Of a stretch of DNA of 40,778 nt, positions 29,760 to 39,096 are shown piece after piece. The stretch is taken from positions 1 to 40,778 of the forward strand of contig JAUGWO010000219.1 in NCBI GenBank assembly GCA_049724395.1. The letters are read 5' to 3'. How positions within the stretch are numbered: position 1 is the first letter of the stretch; each line of letters begins with the position of its first letter. Source of the stretch: Spongospora subterranea f. sp. subterranea (taxonomy: Eukaryota; Endomyxa: Phytomyxea; Phytomyxea; Plasmodiophorida). Both the position numbers and the translations under genes were made by a program. Under the pieces are notes generated by a model. It was given only the letters and a program-made list of their open reading frames with translations, ran no database searches and was not told where the DNA came from.

Positions 29760-30335
29760 ATCGTTGGCCTCTCGTCGGAAAATGCGTTTGATGCGTCGGG
29801 ATTATGAGGTCGCTGGTCCTAGTGCGTTGTGGAACATTGACCAGATCGATAAGTTGCGACAGTTCGGATTCGAAATACATGGTGCAAACGATGGATGGTC
29901 TCGTAAACTGATGTGGTTGAGGAATGGCATCATCTAATCGCCTGCCATAGCAAATCTTCGCATACTACCTTTCTGCGGTTGAAATTGTTAGGTGCATGCC
30001 AGCCCGTCACCGAATAGATCGTGGCGCGGAGAACACAATGATTGCTGCCGCTCTGTGCCATTTTCATGGACAGAGCGCTCATATCTTCGCCCGCTCAGTT
30101 GCGAACCAGAGATTTCAATGTTGGTGGAACCAGATGTACTCAATGGGTATAGAGTTCAGGATCGAATTTTTTAAACCATGGAGTGCGACGGAAACTACAA
30201 CGTCGACGACGATTACGACTTACCGTTGCGTCATTTTCGTGTTCGATGATCTTCTTGAAGAAACACTTGACAAGATATTTGAGGAGTGGAGTAGGAGGTG
30301 CCCCCGACTTTCTGTAATCGTATCCAGAACATAAC
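29760..30335 (+). mobile_element. rve-type integrase-domain fossil
   Basis: Coding-like blocks (RRDYEVAGPSALWNIDQIDK near 29790-29850, then FEIHGANDGWSRKLMWLRNG and DRGAENTMIAAALCHFHG) match the widespread eukaryotic integrase-core family with the GP-LWH-D-hKL and DhGtEN signatures. It is broken and partial, and abuts the LINE on its left. Whether it comes from a Ginger-type element or another integrase-bearing element cannot be told here. Confidence 0.6.
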
Positions 30336-31020
30336 AGCGCTGTGCAATCGGACAATGGCATCCCACCATTGCTTCTGTAGTATTGTCACGCTGCGTTCCC
30401 GGATCTGACGCTGACCTCGATCATCGATTCGGTGTCAGGGTGCACCGTCCCGATTTCAGAGCTGCTTCAAAGTTGCAGCAACTGCTCCTTGTCACTCAGA
30501 ATAAGATGTTGACTGCATACCTCTACCTACGAGAGATTCGAGAGCCGCTTATTACACTTCTTGCGTAATCGAAGTGCGCTGATCAGAGAGTAGATCGGTC
30601 TGATATGGTCTGATATGGTTTATGAAGAATCATGATGCTCTTTTCACTGTTGAACGAAGGTATCTACTGTCGTTAGATGAACTCTATCCCGACAGCCGAC
30701 TCAAATAAACGAGGTAGTTTTTAAAGAGCTAATGTTTGCAGAATATTTGTATTGGAACCAAAAACAAATGCTAATCGACATGGCGAAAACGAGACGACAT
30801 TCGATTGGCAATGTCGGTATCACGTATGACCGATTCATACTAGTGGGGTCTAGATTTGATTCGGCCTGGCGTTTTGAACAAAAATTCGGCGTTGCTTTGC
30901 AGATAATTGGGTTTCGACCGCCATCAGACGCCTCTTGCTCTTGCGTATCATGCTGTTCCATGTTGTCCGCGTCTATCGTGACCGATGCTACAACTTGATT
31001 ATGATTTGAATGATCTGAGT
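30336..31020. other. Region without a recognised gene
   Basis: Short frames on both strands at 30701-30998 (for example MFAEYLYWNQKQMLIDMAKT on the plus strand) have no family I recognise. The segment is the 3' flank of the alpha-kinase gene. Confidence 0.4.
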
Positions 31021-31024
31021 CCTT

Positions 31025-31520
31025 TTAAAATTCATATCGGATGTTAGTGATATTAAGCATCGCGCACAGCAAGTTGCATTCGTGCTCTTCAAAAAATGCC
31101 ACAATTGAATCCCTGTCGACATTTCCCATGCCAAACAAGTTATCATTAATGGACATAGGCACGATTTCAGTATCAGTGACGTGCCCGCCGGCACCTTGCA
31201 GATCAAAAGCCATTAGGCAGCGGTCGGAGTGCATGTAGGTAAAATGAGCGCACGCGGTCGCGATTAGGCGATCGGTTTTCACTCGTTGACTCGTCTATGG
31301 CGTAATGACAGTAATGACCGCCCTGATTACTTACCAACGTAACGAACCTGTGTCGATTCTGACGCTCGATTTGAAAAAAATATATCAAACCTGCTGAAAT
31401 GACCGAATCTCCCGCGGAATATTTTTGGCGGGAAATTCGGTTTTGACGCATACCAAAATCAGCGTCAGATCCGTTTTGAAATTTGGGGTTGTCAAATTGG
31501 TTTTTTTCCGAAAGAAGCCG
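31025..31520 (-). pseudogene. Alpha-kinase domain, C-terminal part
   Basis: Alpha-kinases (eEF2 kinase / myosin heavy-chain kinase family) phosphorylate Ser/Thr within helices. Here 31025-31282 encodes ATACAHFTYMHSDRCLMAFD, DLQGAGGHVTDTEIVP, LFGMGNVDRDSIVAFFEEHE and CNLLCAML. These match the family's AFSHFTY, the catalytic DLQG loop with LTDPQI, the GxGN turn and the zinc-binding H-x-C-N-x2-C. The upstream block (LIYFFQIERQNRHRFVTLVSNQ) continues the domain in another frame, joined near 31275-31290 at an AAAA run. The N-terminal lobe is not recognised upstream, so introns, decay or a sequence error remain possible. The end (NITNIRYEF, then TAA) looks like a natural C-terminus. Confidence 0.75.
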
Positions 31521-31553
31521 ATTGTTGAGGGACCTTGATAGCGCTTTAGTCAT

Positions 31554-32020
31554 TCTGATGGTTCAGCAACTTTTGTTTCGAACTCACACCCTGTCGTAGC
31601 AGCTCGGGCCCGCAAAACAGCAAACATGCTAATGGTTGTTAAAGCAGGGGTCATGGAGCAGCGCTTTATCAACACTTGCCCTTGCTTTGAAGTTGATGAG
31701 TTCATTCAAGAAGTTAGAGTTTGTCAGCAAGCTTTTGCTTTCATTCTGCACGAAATTGAAGGTAGTTTCCCTACTTAAGTAGAGAGTAAACTCATCGAAC
31801 TTGGTACCAGCTTTAATCAAAACGCCGTCTGTTGTTAGGAACTACGCCCGAGATACACAGTTACCAAATACCCTGACCCAAAAGGTACTAACACTAGGTC
31901 ATCATTCTCGGGTCCTTTTATACCTAAGACTTTTGGATCATGGCAGTATCCCCCTGTTTAGGAGTAGACCACCATGACCTCCAGCCCCCGTGCGACTTCC
32001 TCAACTCTGACAGTGAACAA
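31554..32020. other. Region with one short unassigned frame
   Basis: A minus-strand frame at 31629-31820 (IKAGTKFDEFTLYLSRET) could be a further exon of the alpha-kinase gene, but shows no kinase motif. The rest holds nothing I can assign. Confidence 0.35.
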
Positions 32021-32021
32021 A

Positions 32022-32100
32022 GTGAAGAGAGACGAACAAAGAGGAGAGAGACGAACAAAGAGAAGAGAGACGAACAAAGAAGAGAGAGACGAAGAACTCC
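32022..32100. repeat. Purine-rich tandem repeat
   Basis: Four to five copies of AGAGACGAACAAAGAG-like units lie here, almost free of pyrimidines on the plus strand. Confidence 0.85.
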
Positions 32101-32154
32101 AGTCAGGCGGGGAAGTCAGCCCACGAAAGGTATAAGGCAACCCCCATGCCGGTT

Positions 32155-32950
32155 ACATGTAAGCCGCGAGCGACCCCAAAATTGCTGTGAACATTAGAGG
32201 AATCGAACACGCGACCTTGATAGCCATCGGCGGATTGGAGCGCACTGGGATCCGTTGCGCCCGATGAAGGTTCGGCTGTTCCCGCGTCGCCTTGACATCT
32301 GGCTCCGCCTCCACCACCTGAACCTCGGCCGCTTCCGAGGGTGCCGGTAGTAGTCGCTTTGTCAGCGCCTCTATAACCTGGCAGAGCCGCTCCTGCTCTG
32401 CCCGCATGCTCGTCAGCTGTTTCTTGCACGCTGGAGGCTTCGTCGTACCCGGACTCTGTTTTCATCGCTCCCGATTATAAAGTTTTAATTATGTGTAGCG
32501 ATATGTTTCTGCGAACGCTAGCGCCGGATGAGCAGAACCGGTGGGATTGCGTTCTCCCTTATCTGACATTTGCGTATTGCCAAGGCGTATGTCGGACAAC
32601 GGGACAGACACCGCACTTCCTGGAGTTCGGACGCGACATGAGGGGGCCCAGCAGCTACAACGTGTTGATTCCAAAGGCAGCTCCCATGGCGCAGCGTGTA
32701 TGTCTGGCGCGTCTTCGACGAAGGCTTCAGGCAGCTTGGAAGATCTCGGAGCAGAGGCGGCAGACGTGTATCGAGCTGCGAATGACCGTTACAGCAACGG
32801 CCGGATGGACGTGATCCTGGACGTGGGTCGGTTGGTCTGGGCGACTCAAGTAGCATCGGCGCCAGTATTGGAGGAACGGCAATCAAGGAGATTCCTGCCG
32901 CGATTAACGATTTTTCCTGAGGTTCGTTCCTCGCATGCTCAAACCTGAGC
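32155..32950. mobile_element. Ty3/gypsy-like fossil pieces in two orientations
   Basis: A plus-strand piece at 32491-32950 matches the distal integrase region (LAPDEQNRWDCVLPYLTFAY, then GQTPHFLEFGRDMRGP). A minus-strand piece at 32155-32410 resembles the start of a gag protein (MRAEQERLCQVIEALTKRL). They are adjacent but oppositely oriented, so this is a rearranged or compound remnant. It is broken, and the gag call is tentative. Confidence 0.65.
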
Positions 32951-33153
32951 TCTACTTCCGTATTAGCTGGCCATTATTTATCCAACCTCAGGGATTCCCC
33001 AAAATCCCAGCCCACGGGGTTTTCGATCTCAGTATTTTGCACTGACCTGGTCCTACATGCACCAACCGGGACAGACAGGAACCAAGCTCCAGGACATGGT
33101 ACCTGAAGAAGCGGCTACAGCCTGTTCTGCTAATAACCTCGACCGCGTTGACC

Positions 33154-33510
33154 ATGATGGACTCGGAATGTGACGATGACGGTCTAGATGTGAAAGCGTC
33201 TATATTGAAGTTTGCCGATGCCCACGGTTCTGATAACGTTCACATTAAGCAATCCCGGATGCCGATGGGTCTGTCCATCCAGGTGGTTTCGGCAAAAGGT
33301 CCTCGCCCTGTATGCGTCGGCTGTAATCAAGCCATGGAACGAGGCGATAGGCGGCTGTACAAACGGCAGCGAACGAACCTCGAATAGGGATGGACGGCTG
33401 GGCTGTCATACCATTTAAAAGGCGAGTGCATGCCGTTGCTGAGCGCTGAGGAGAAGGACGAGCAGCAACGGTTGATAGACCACAAACAAACGCTTCATAA
33501 TTTTGAATAA
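33154..33510 (+). CDS. Zinc-site ORF with an internal in-frame TAG, unknown family
   Basis: From the ATG at 33154 the frame reads MMDSECDDDGLDVKASILKF, then GPRPVCVGCNQAMERGDRRL and KRQRTNLE up to a TAG at 33385-33387. The same frame continues GWTAGLSYHLKGECMPLLSA and EEKDEQQRLIDHK to a TAA at 33508. The C-x2-C before the TAG and H-x4-C after it would together make one zinc-binding module, so the TAG probably interrupts a once continuous protein. The acidic start and basic middle suggest a nucleic-acid or protein-binding role. It may be a decayed host gene or a transposon accessory gene; I do not recognise the family. Confidence 0.45.
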
Positions 33511-34639
33511 AACGGTCACATTATTCCATTTTCTCGTCTGAGCCGCTACAAACTCTTCTCAAAAACCAGCTGCTCCAGCCTAATTCGGCTTCTTTGGAAT
33601 GTCGTTGTCCGCAACGCTCAAAAATTGCATGCACTCGGTTTGGAATAATACGACAGCCCCGTCGTCCATCCGGCTTCCACGACATCATCGATTAGTACTC
33701 CTAGGACTTGGTACTGGAACACTAGCACACAGACAGTCATTTGATATAAAAAAAGTCATAAAAACCGACTTAAAAGGTTGGGTTGTTACCGTGTAGTACG
33801 CAGTTTTAAACTGCGTGGGTTGTTGTTGGGTGGGTAACAACTAAATTCGTTACTGCCGTAAAGTATGTATAGGTTGATATATGAACCATGCTTTAACTAG
33901 TCCCATGGGTCCCATGTGGTCCCGTCAGGAGCACGACCTTGTTTACCATGTGTGCTGGCTGGGTTAATTCAGTATTTTCGCCACTGGTTGGCGAATCTGA
34001 TGTGACATCGTTTGCTGATCATGAGTGCAAAAGTAATTTGTGGGCCAGCCCAAACTTGATGGGGTGTATGAATAGAATACGGAAGTAGAATACGGAAGTG
34101 ATTGTTGCCACGTTGGAACCTTCAGAGAGTTGATTGGATCGGTCTGAAACTTTGCACAAAGTTCGGGCATACTGTTTGACTAAACTGGCAGCTGTATTGT
34201 GGATTCGTGCACTATGCAGTTGAAACTGCTTGATAACAAAGCAGCACCTTAAAGCCACAACGTTCGTAACGCGCAGTCGAGTCATAGCGAGAGTCTTCGA
34301 CGAGCTTGGCCCTGCAGGATCCTGAATAGACGTCAATTTAGTATTGACGTCACTGACTGGCAATTCTGAATGGCATTCGAATACGGATAGACGGTGACTG
34401 ATAGACGGTGACTGTAACCCGACTCACGGCAATTTCATTTCTGATGTCGTAGAACCCATGGCTCGAGTCAAGATGGCACTAAAAGATCATGATCACGCCT
34501 CGAAGGTATCGTGGCCATGCTGACAGCCGAGGCAGATCGGGCCACTACAGGTGGGATCATTCGGCAAACACTTCCGAGCAGGACTCACGCTCGAGAACCA
34601 ACGACCCCAAAACACCATGATCGTACCAAGACCATGGCT
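33511..34639. other. Non-coding region with a strong hairpin
   Basis: No gene is recognised. A near-repeat of GTCCCATG-like words occurs at 33900-33925, and GATAGACGGTGACTG is directly repeated at 34387-34413. The hairpin at 33782-33841 is listed separately. Confidence 0.5.
33782..33841. repeat. Nested hairpin
   Basis: ACGCAGTTTTAAACTGCGT (33798-33816) is a perfect palindrome with 9-base arms. It is enclosed by GTTGTTACC (33782-33790) and its inverted copy GGTAACAAC (33833-33841). It may be a relic of a small foldback transposon. Confidence 0.8.
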
Positions 34640-34850
34640 AGCCCTTGCGCAGGTCGAAGTACATCCTCCAGCGAGGGCTCCTGGATCTGCAGGTCCTGCA
34701 GCGCGGCGCCCAGCGGGGCCAGCGCACCCAGCACCGGCCATCTTGCTGCCGCGCGGGCAGTCCACGTGCAGGCCTTCCGGCGTTTCCGGTCCGGTGACGC
34801 CGGGCACGGCAGCGAGCAGTCCAGCGCATGGCATTTCTTGTGTCTGTACT
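34640..34850 (-). other. GC-rich patch with bacterial character
   Basis: The base composition shifts abruptly to very GC-rich. One minus-strand frame reads ALAPLGAALQDLQIQEPSLE followed by DV. That is the characteristic end of bacterial ABC-transporter ATPases (PSLEDVF). The patch is too short to be a gene and adjoins the 42-bp satellite. Horizontal capture, filler DNA or a chimeric assembly are all possible. Confidence 0.4.
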
Positions 34851-34924
34851 GAGTCAGCAAATCTATACTCGGGATGAAGTCGTTAAAATGGATGGTCAGC
34901 GGCATGTGGCGTAAGTAAAGACAT

Positions 34925-35790
34925 GAAAGGCGTCTACCAAGAAATTCAAGGGCGTTAGTAAAGAAATTAGAGGCGTCTACCATGAAATTCAAGGCGTCAA
35001 TAATGGGGTGAAAGGCGTTCACCATGAAATTCAAGGCGTCAATAATGGGGTGAAAGGCGTCCACCATGAAATTCAAGGCGTCAATAACGGGGTGAAAGGC
35101 GTCCACCATGAAATTCAAGGCGTCAATAATGGGGTGAAAGGCGTCCACCATGAAATTCAAGGCGTCAATAATGGGGTGAAAGGCGTCCACCATGAAATTC
35201 AAGGCGTCAATAACGGGGTGAAAGGCGCAGCGTGGCGTAGAAGTCGCGGATGGCCTGCAATAATGGGGTGAAAGGCGTCCACCATGAAATTCAAGGCGTC
35301 AATAACGGGGTGAAAGGCGTCCACCATGAAATTCAAGGCGTCAATAATGGGGTGAAAGGCGTCCACCATGAAATTCAAGGCGTCAATAAATGGGGTGAAA
35401 GGCGTCCACCATGAAACCCCAGGCGTCAATAACGGGGTGAAAGGCGTCCACCATGAAATTCAAGGCGTCAATAATGGGGTGAAAGACGTCCACCATGAAA
35501 TTCAAGGCGTCAATAATGGGGTGAAAGGCGTTCACCATGAAATTCAAGGCGTCAATAACGGGGTGAAAGGCGTCCACCATGAAGGCCCACGCGTTCCAGC
35601 AGCGCGGGGCATTGCGTGAGGGGCGTCCACCATGAAATTCAAGGCGTCAATAACGGGGTCAAAGGCGTCCACCATGAAATTCAAGGCGTCAATAATGGGG
35701 TGAAAGGCTGCCACCATGAAATTCAAGGCGTCAATAATGGGGTGAAAGGCGTCCACCATGAAATTCAAGGCGTCAACGAACGTCTTTCCT
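34925..35790. repeat. 42-bp minisatellite, about 19 units
   Basis: Units of 42 bases (core CACCATGAAATTCAAGGCGT plus CAATAATGGGGTGAAAGG) repeat from about 34978 to 35775, preceded by two diverged units. Because 42 is a multiple of three, long open frames result on both strands (minus NFMVDAFHPIIDAL, plus GVNNGVKGVHHEIQ), which are unlikely to be genes. Units alternate between AATAATGGGG and AATAACGGGG variants. Two GC-rich interruptions occur at about 35228-35259 and 35582-35622. Confidence 0.95.
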
Positions 35791-35803
35791 GTTTTTCTCG
35801 TCG

Positions 35804-36007
35804 ATGAAAGAGCGATGGGAACTGCTTCGGTTCGATATGGTAAATCTGCAGAAAGAATTCTACAGTTTAGAGCAGGACAATCGGCAACTTACAGAAAGAA
35901 TTCTACAGTTTAGAGCAACAATCGGATCAACTGTATGCGTCGTGAGGCCGTACGAAATTTATCTACAGGGCATTCCAATGCGGATCAAGTCTTACAAAGG
36001 AACTTGA
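35804..36007 (+). CDS. Short coiled-coil-like ORF, fragment
   Basis: The ATG at 35804 opens MKERWELLRFDMVNLQKEFY and continues SLEQDNRQLTERILQF, a leucine-heptad pattern. A 26-base word (CAGAAAGAATTCTACAGTTT plus AGAGCA) occurs twice, near 35849 and 35893, so the region contains a direct duplication. No family is recognised; probably a fragment. Confidence 0.3.
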   Translation: MKERWELLRFDMVNLQKEFYSLEQDNRQLTERILQFRATIGSTVCVVRPYEIYLQGIPMRIKSYKGT

Positions 36008-36228
36008 ATTCAATTGCTGATCAAGATTGCAAAAGTAATTTGGGCGATATTCCGCACTACGTTAGGAGCAGGACAAAGTAGCATTTTCCTCGTTGGGAGT
36101 CCCAGTGGTCCCAGGTGCTCCGGTCGGGAGCACAGTCCATTATGTGGTACAGACAACATGTAATTCCTTGGGAGTTCCTGTGGTCCAATGACCTCCCTTT
36201 GGGAGCTCGAGATCCATGTTGGAGCCCC

Positions 36229-36313
36229 CACCGCCGTCCACGTCGATCATTTCGGATTGGATCGCGGCGGATTATCGCATCGGGATCGGACCGCGTTTTC
36301 AACACGATAGCGA
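36229..36313. repeat. Inverted copy of coding sequence from the neighbouring secreted gene
   Basis: This stretch of about 85 bases, lying 120-205 bases past the gene's stop at 36434, is an inverted, slightly diverged copy of 36607-36692 inside the gene. The perfect core is GGCGGATTATCGCATC. The rest of 36008-36433 holds no gene. Confidence 0.85.
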
Positions 36314-36433
36314 TAAATGTCAAATTACAGTCCTTTATTGTTCAAAAAGGAACGGCGTCAATGCCGATTCCTTTCCCTTTGATCACTGTTTTCCCACCGA
36401 TATCGAATTCTGTGGCAGTTGCCGAATCCTGAA

Positions 36434-37494
36434 CTAGACGGCCAATCTATCGCCACTGTCCCGCTCCAGCACCCGATCGTTGGAATTGGCGCCCTGCGAC
36501 AATCGCTGCCCTTCGTTAACGCAATCGCCCAGCCCTTGACCGATGGCGACCTTGGCGTCGACCGCCGCCTTGGACCTATCCTGGTTGACGGCCAAGGCGT
36601 TGTCGTAGGCGTCGTGTTGGAACGCCGCCCGATCTTGATGCGATAATCCGCCCCGATCCCATCCGACATGATCGGTGTGGACGGCCGACCCCACGAGGTC
36701 TTCCCCGAACCCGATCGCCACCGTTCCCCGTCGGGCCTTTCCATGCGTTATCGCGTCATGGCCTTTGTCGACTTGATTTGTGGTCTGACCCGCTTCGGCC
36801 AACTGCTGTTTGAGGATCGCGCCAGTATCGCGCTGACTCGATCCCCGTCCCGACTCAAACCCCACGCTGCCACCGCCCGTTGCCCCATTTTGGCCAATCT
36901 TCGCCGACGCATCCGCTGATTTCCAGGCGATTCCTCGATCGAACGTGGCCATCGATCGATCCGCCACCTTCCCGTAATCGGATTGGTGGCCGACGCGCTC
37001 CTGGTCGACGCGATTGAACCGGGACGAGTCAACCGATTGGTCGCCCTTCCATACGGGGCCCCCGATCACGGCGCTCGACGATTCCCGCTCGGTGATGGCG
37101 CCCATTGCCTGGCCGGCGTCCCTCAGGGACGACGCGTGTCGACCAACGTCGACGTGATCTTGGGCGATCGTGTTTCGCTCCCGCGATCCCAGCGCGTAAT
37201 CGGATTGGCTTCCAGACGACACTGACGACAGTCCAGCTTCGTCCAGCGCATTGGACGCGATCGTCGCCGAGTTCTCCGACGTCCCGATCTTGCCCACATG
37301 ATCTTCTTGCCGACGAAGCGAACTGGAATCAGTTCGCCCCTCGTTGGCTGCGGTTTCAGTCAAACGGCCTTGCCTAAAACGATCGTCGAACGCCTTCTGA
37401 TTAGCGCCCGACGACAACTGGGCGAGATCATGGCGCTACTCACGGCCAGAGTGATCACCAACACAACGACTGGGATGTGATAACGCCCTTTCAT
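36434..37494 (-). CDS. Secreted Gly/Ser/Asp/Gln-rich protein, about 345 aa
   Basis: The long open frame 36434-37417 has no ATG at its start. Just upstream an ATG at 37494 gives MKGRYHIPVVVLVITLA, a strong signal peptide, in another frame. Two readings join them. One is a 26-base intron with GTGAGT and CCCAG ends (37443-37418), which restores the frame in phase 0. The other is a one-base length error in the CCC run near 37420, giving a slightly longer signal region. The mature protein is polar and low-complexity (DDRFRQGRLTETAANEG, SSVSSGSQSDYALGSRE, RGSSQRDTGAILKQQ) with almost no Cys or hydrophobic core, suggesting an intrinsically disordered exported protein. No family is recognised. An inverted copy of part of it lies downstream. 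Confidence 0.6.
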
Positions 37495-38300
37495 CTTCAA
37501 TATAGGTCAATGAGGTTCACCGAATTCGGTCGACAAGTGGATTTGGGCCTTGATCGCGATATTAATAGACCCATATTGATATCTGCCGATCGCCATTAAA
37601 GGGATTATTCACCGATAGATACAGAAAACAGGCAGTCGTCGATTAGTTATGGCCCACAATATTGGGGGACGATCTGAACACCTTATGATGATTTGATTTC
37701 GGAGTAAGGTCCTTGAATAAGAAGAAACGGGTGGTGGACGTTTGACCCCGTTGAAGAACACCATTGTTTGCTGATTATTAATGTTCCAGGGCATAATGTG
37801 ATCCAAATTCCATGAGGAATTGCGATCTCGATACCAGACGTTTGATTAACGGTTGCCGTGATCGGGCTTTATTCAACAATGTCGCCGTGTATTTGACCCC
37901 ATTGCTATCGTATCAACGCGATATTGGTTTATTCGCGCGAGTTATATTGGTTGTGATGAATCCGACCAAAGCGACGGGTTTCAGGCGTTCCCGAATGACC
38001 TTCAAATCGAACCGCGCCCGTTTTTTCGTCGTAGTTTTACAATGAAGAGCGAATCGCCCCCTGGTTCAAAGCAATGAGTGAGATTGATGCAAAGTCGCTC
38101 TAAAGCAATTCGGTCAGGGCGCCGCTCGCCAACAATAAAAAAAGACAGAACGTCTGGATCTTCAGCCAGGTACAATATAAAGGACGAACACACACAGGAT
38201 ATCAAATTACAGATGGAAACTGCTGAAATCAAGAGCCAGGAGCCAGAATTACCCCTTTTATCCAATCTTATCGTCGTGTGTACAATAAAACCAATCATGT
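37495..38300. other. Region without a confident gene
   Basis: A minus-strand ORF at 38002-38298 with a true ATG (MIGFIVHTTIRLDKRG) contains a hydrophobic stretch (LISAVSICNLISCVCSSFIL) and could be a small membrane protein, but nothing else supports it. The 5' flank of the leftward secreted gene (37495-37600) presumably holds its promoter. The rest shows no recognisable gene. Confidence 0.35.
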
Positions 38301-38700
38301 AGATTTGTATTCAGAATTTTTGGGCGCAGTCTGCGTATCCTGGATGAGATCTTGTGATTTCAGCACCTTGTCCCGCCGCATTTGCCAGGCTGGTCTCGTC
38401 AGCAATCGTCCTTCATTGAACCGCACCTGACTGCCGAATATACGGTGTGTCACCTTCACTGGCCACAGAACTTGTATCCTCTTGAACATAATCCGCTCGG
38501 AACATGCACAGACACAAATCTCCCTATTTTTCGTGAACTACGGGCTAAAGATCTCAACCGTTTGGCTTGGGCTCTAGGCCCCGAACTCGGCTTGTCTGGA
38601 CATCGGTGATGGATTTGCATAATGGCCCTGACGTAGGCGGTGGGAGTCTGCTGCAAGGCCTCCCAGGTGCGTTCCGATGGAGGGCCCCCCTCTTAATAGA
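38300..38700 (-). CDS. Unrecognised basic protein, two frames
   Basis: The upstream block (PSERTWEALQQTPTAYVRAI, then AQAKRLRSLARSSRKIGR) and the downstream block (MFKRIQVLWPVKVTHRIFG, then QVRFNEGRLLTRPAWQMRRD) look like one basic protein interrupted by a frame change near 38480. The composition recalls a mitochondrial or ribosomal-type protein, but I cannot name a family. Plus-strand frames overlap the same DNA, so strand is uncertain. Confidence 0.3.
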
Positions 38701-38804
38701 CCAGGTAATAGTAGTTGGACTGTTAATTTGCTCGTCTGTGTTGCCATTGCGTACAAAATTTCAATTGTTCCAGGGGTGCCATCCCAACAAAGCGCATTCG
38801 AGGA

Positions 38805-39074
38805 ATGACATGGGAATTGCGACGCGGCATGAGCTTGCGAACATCATATCCGAAGAGAATCAGGTGCATATTGCCTCTTCCTTTTCAAACCGTTCTCAAT
38901 ACCGTGATTATTGTGGGTGTCGTCCTCTTTTTCAAGTATAATCACTCTCCAGCTAACAAAACAACTAGCACATTTTCCTCATGCCCTCATCATGCTCACA
39001 CGACCGTTGACGAGTCTGAGTTCAGTGTATTGCCCGATGGCGATTTGAGTCTTCTGTTGAGCGAATGTCCGTGA
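38805..39074 (+). CDS. Possible single-pass membrane protein, C-terminal exon
   Basis: This plus-strand frame contains a hydrophobic segment (FQTVLNTVIIVGVVLFFKY) typical of a transmembrane helix, followed by a polar tail ending DLSLLLSECP and a TGA at 39072. It ends 22 bases before the AAR2 start codon, which would be a very tight but plausible intergenic gap in this compact part. No family is recognised and upstream exons are not resolved. Confidence 0.35.
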   Translation: MTWELRRGMSLRTSYPKRIRCILPLPFQTVLNTVIIVGVVLFFKYNHSPANKTTSTFSSCPHHAHTTVDESEFSVLPDGDLSLLLSECP

Positions 39075-39096
39075 CTTGTCGGGTTCTTCACGTTAC

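Noticed and set aside
34585-35202. 205-codon minus-strand frame made of NFMVDAFHPIIDAL repeats
   Set aside because: This is a by-product of a 42-bp satellite that is open on both strands; it runs into the GC-rich patch with no protein logic.
36668-37377. Plus-strand frames opposite the 36.4-37.5 kb secreted gene
   Set aside because: They are shadows; the minus-strand frame is far longer and is preceded by a signal peptide.
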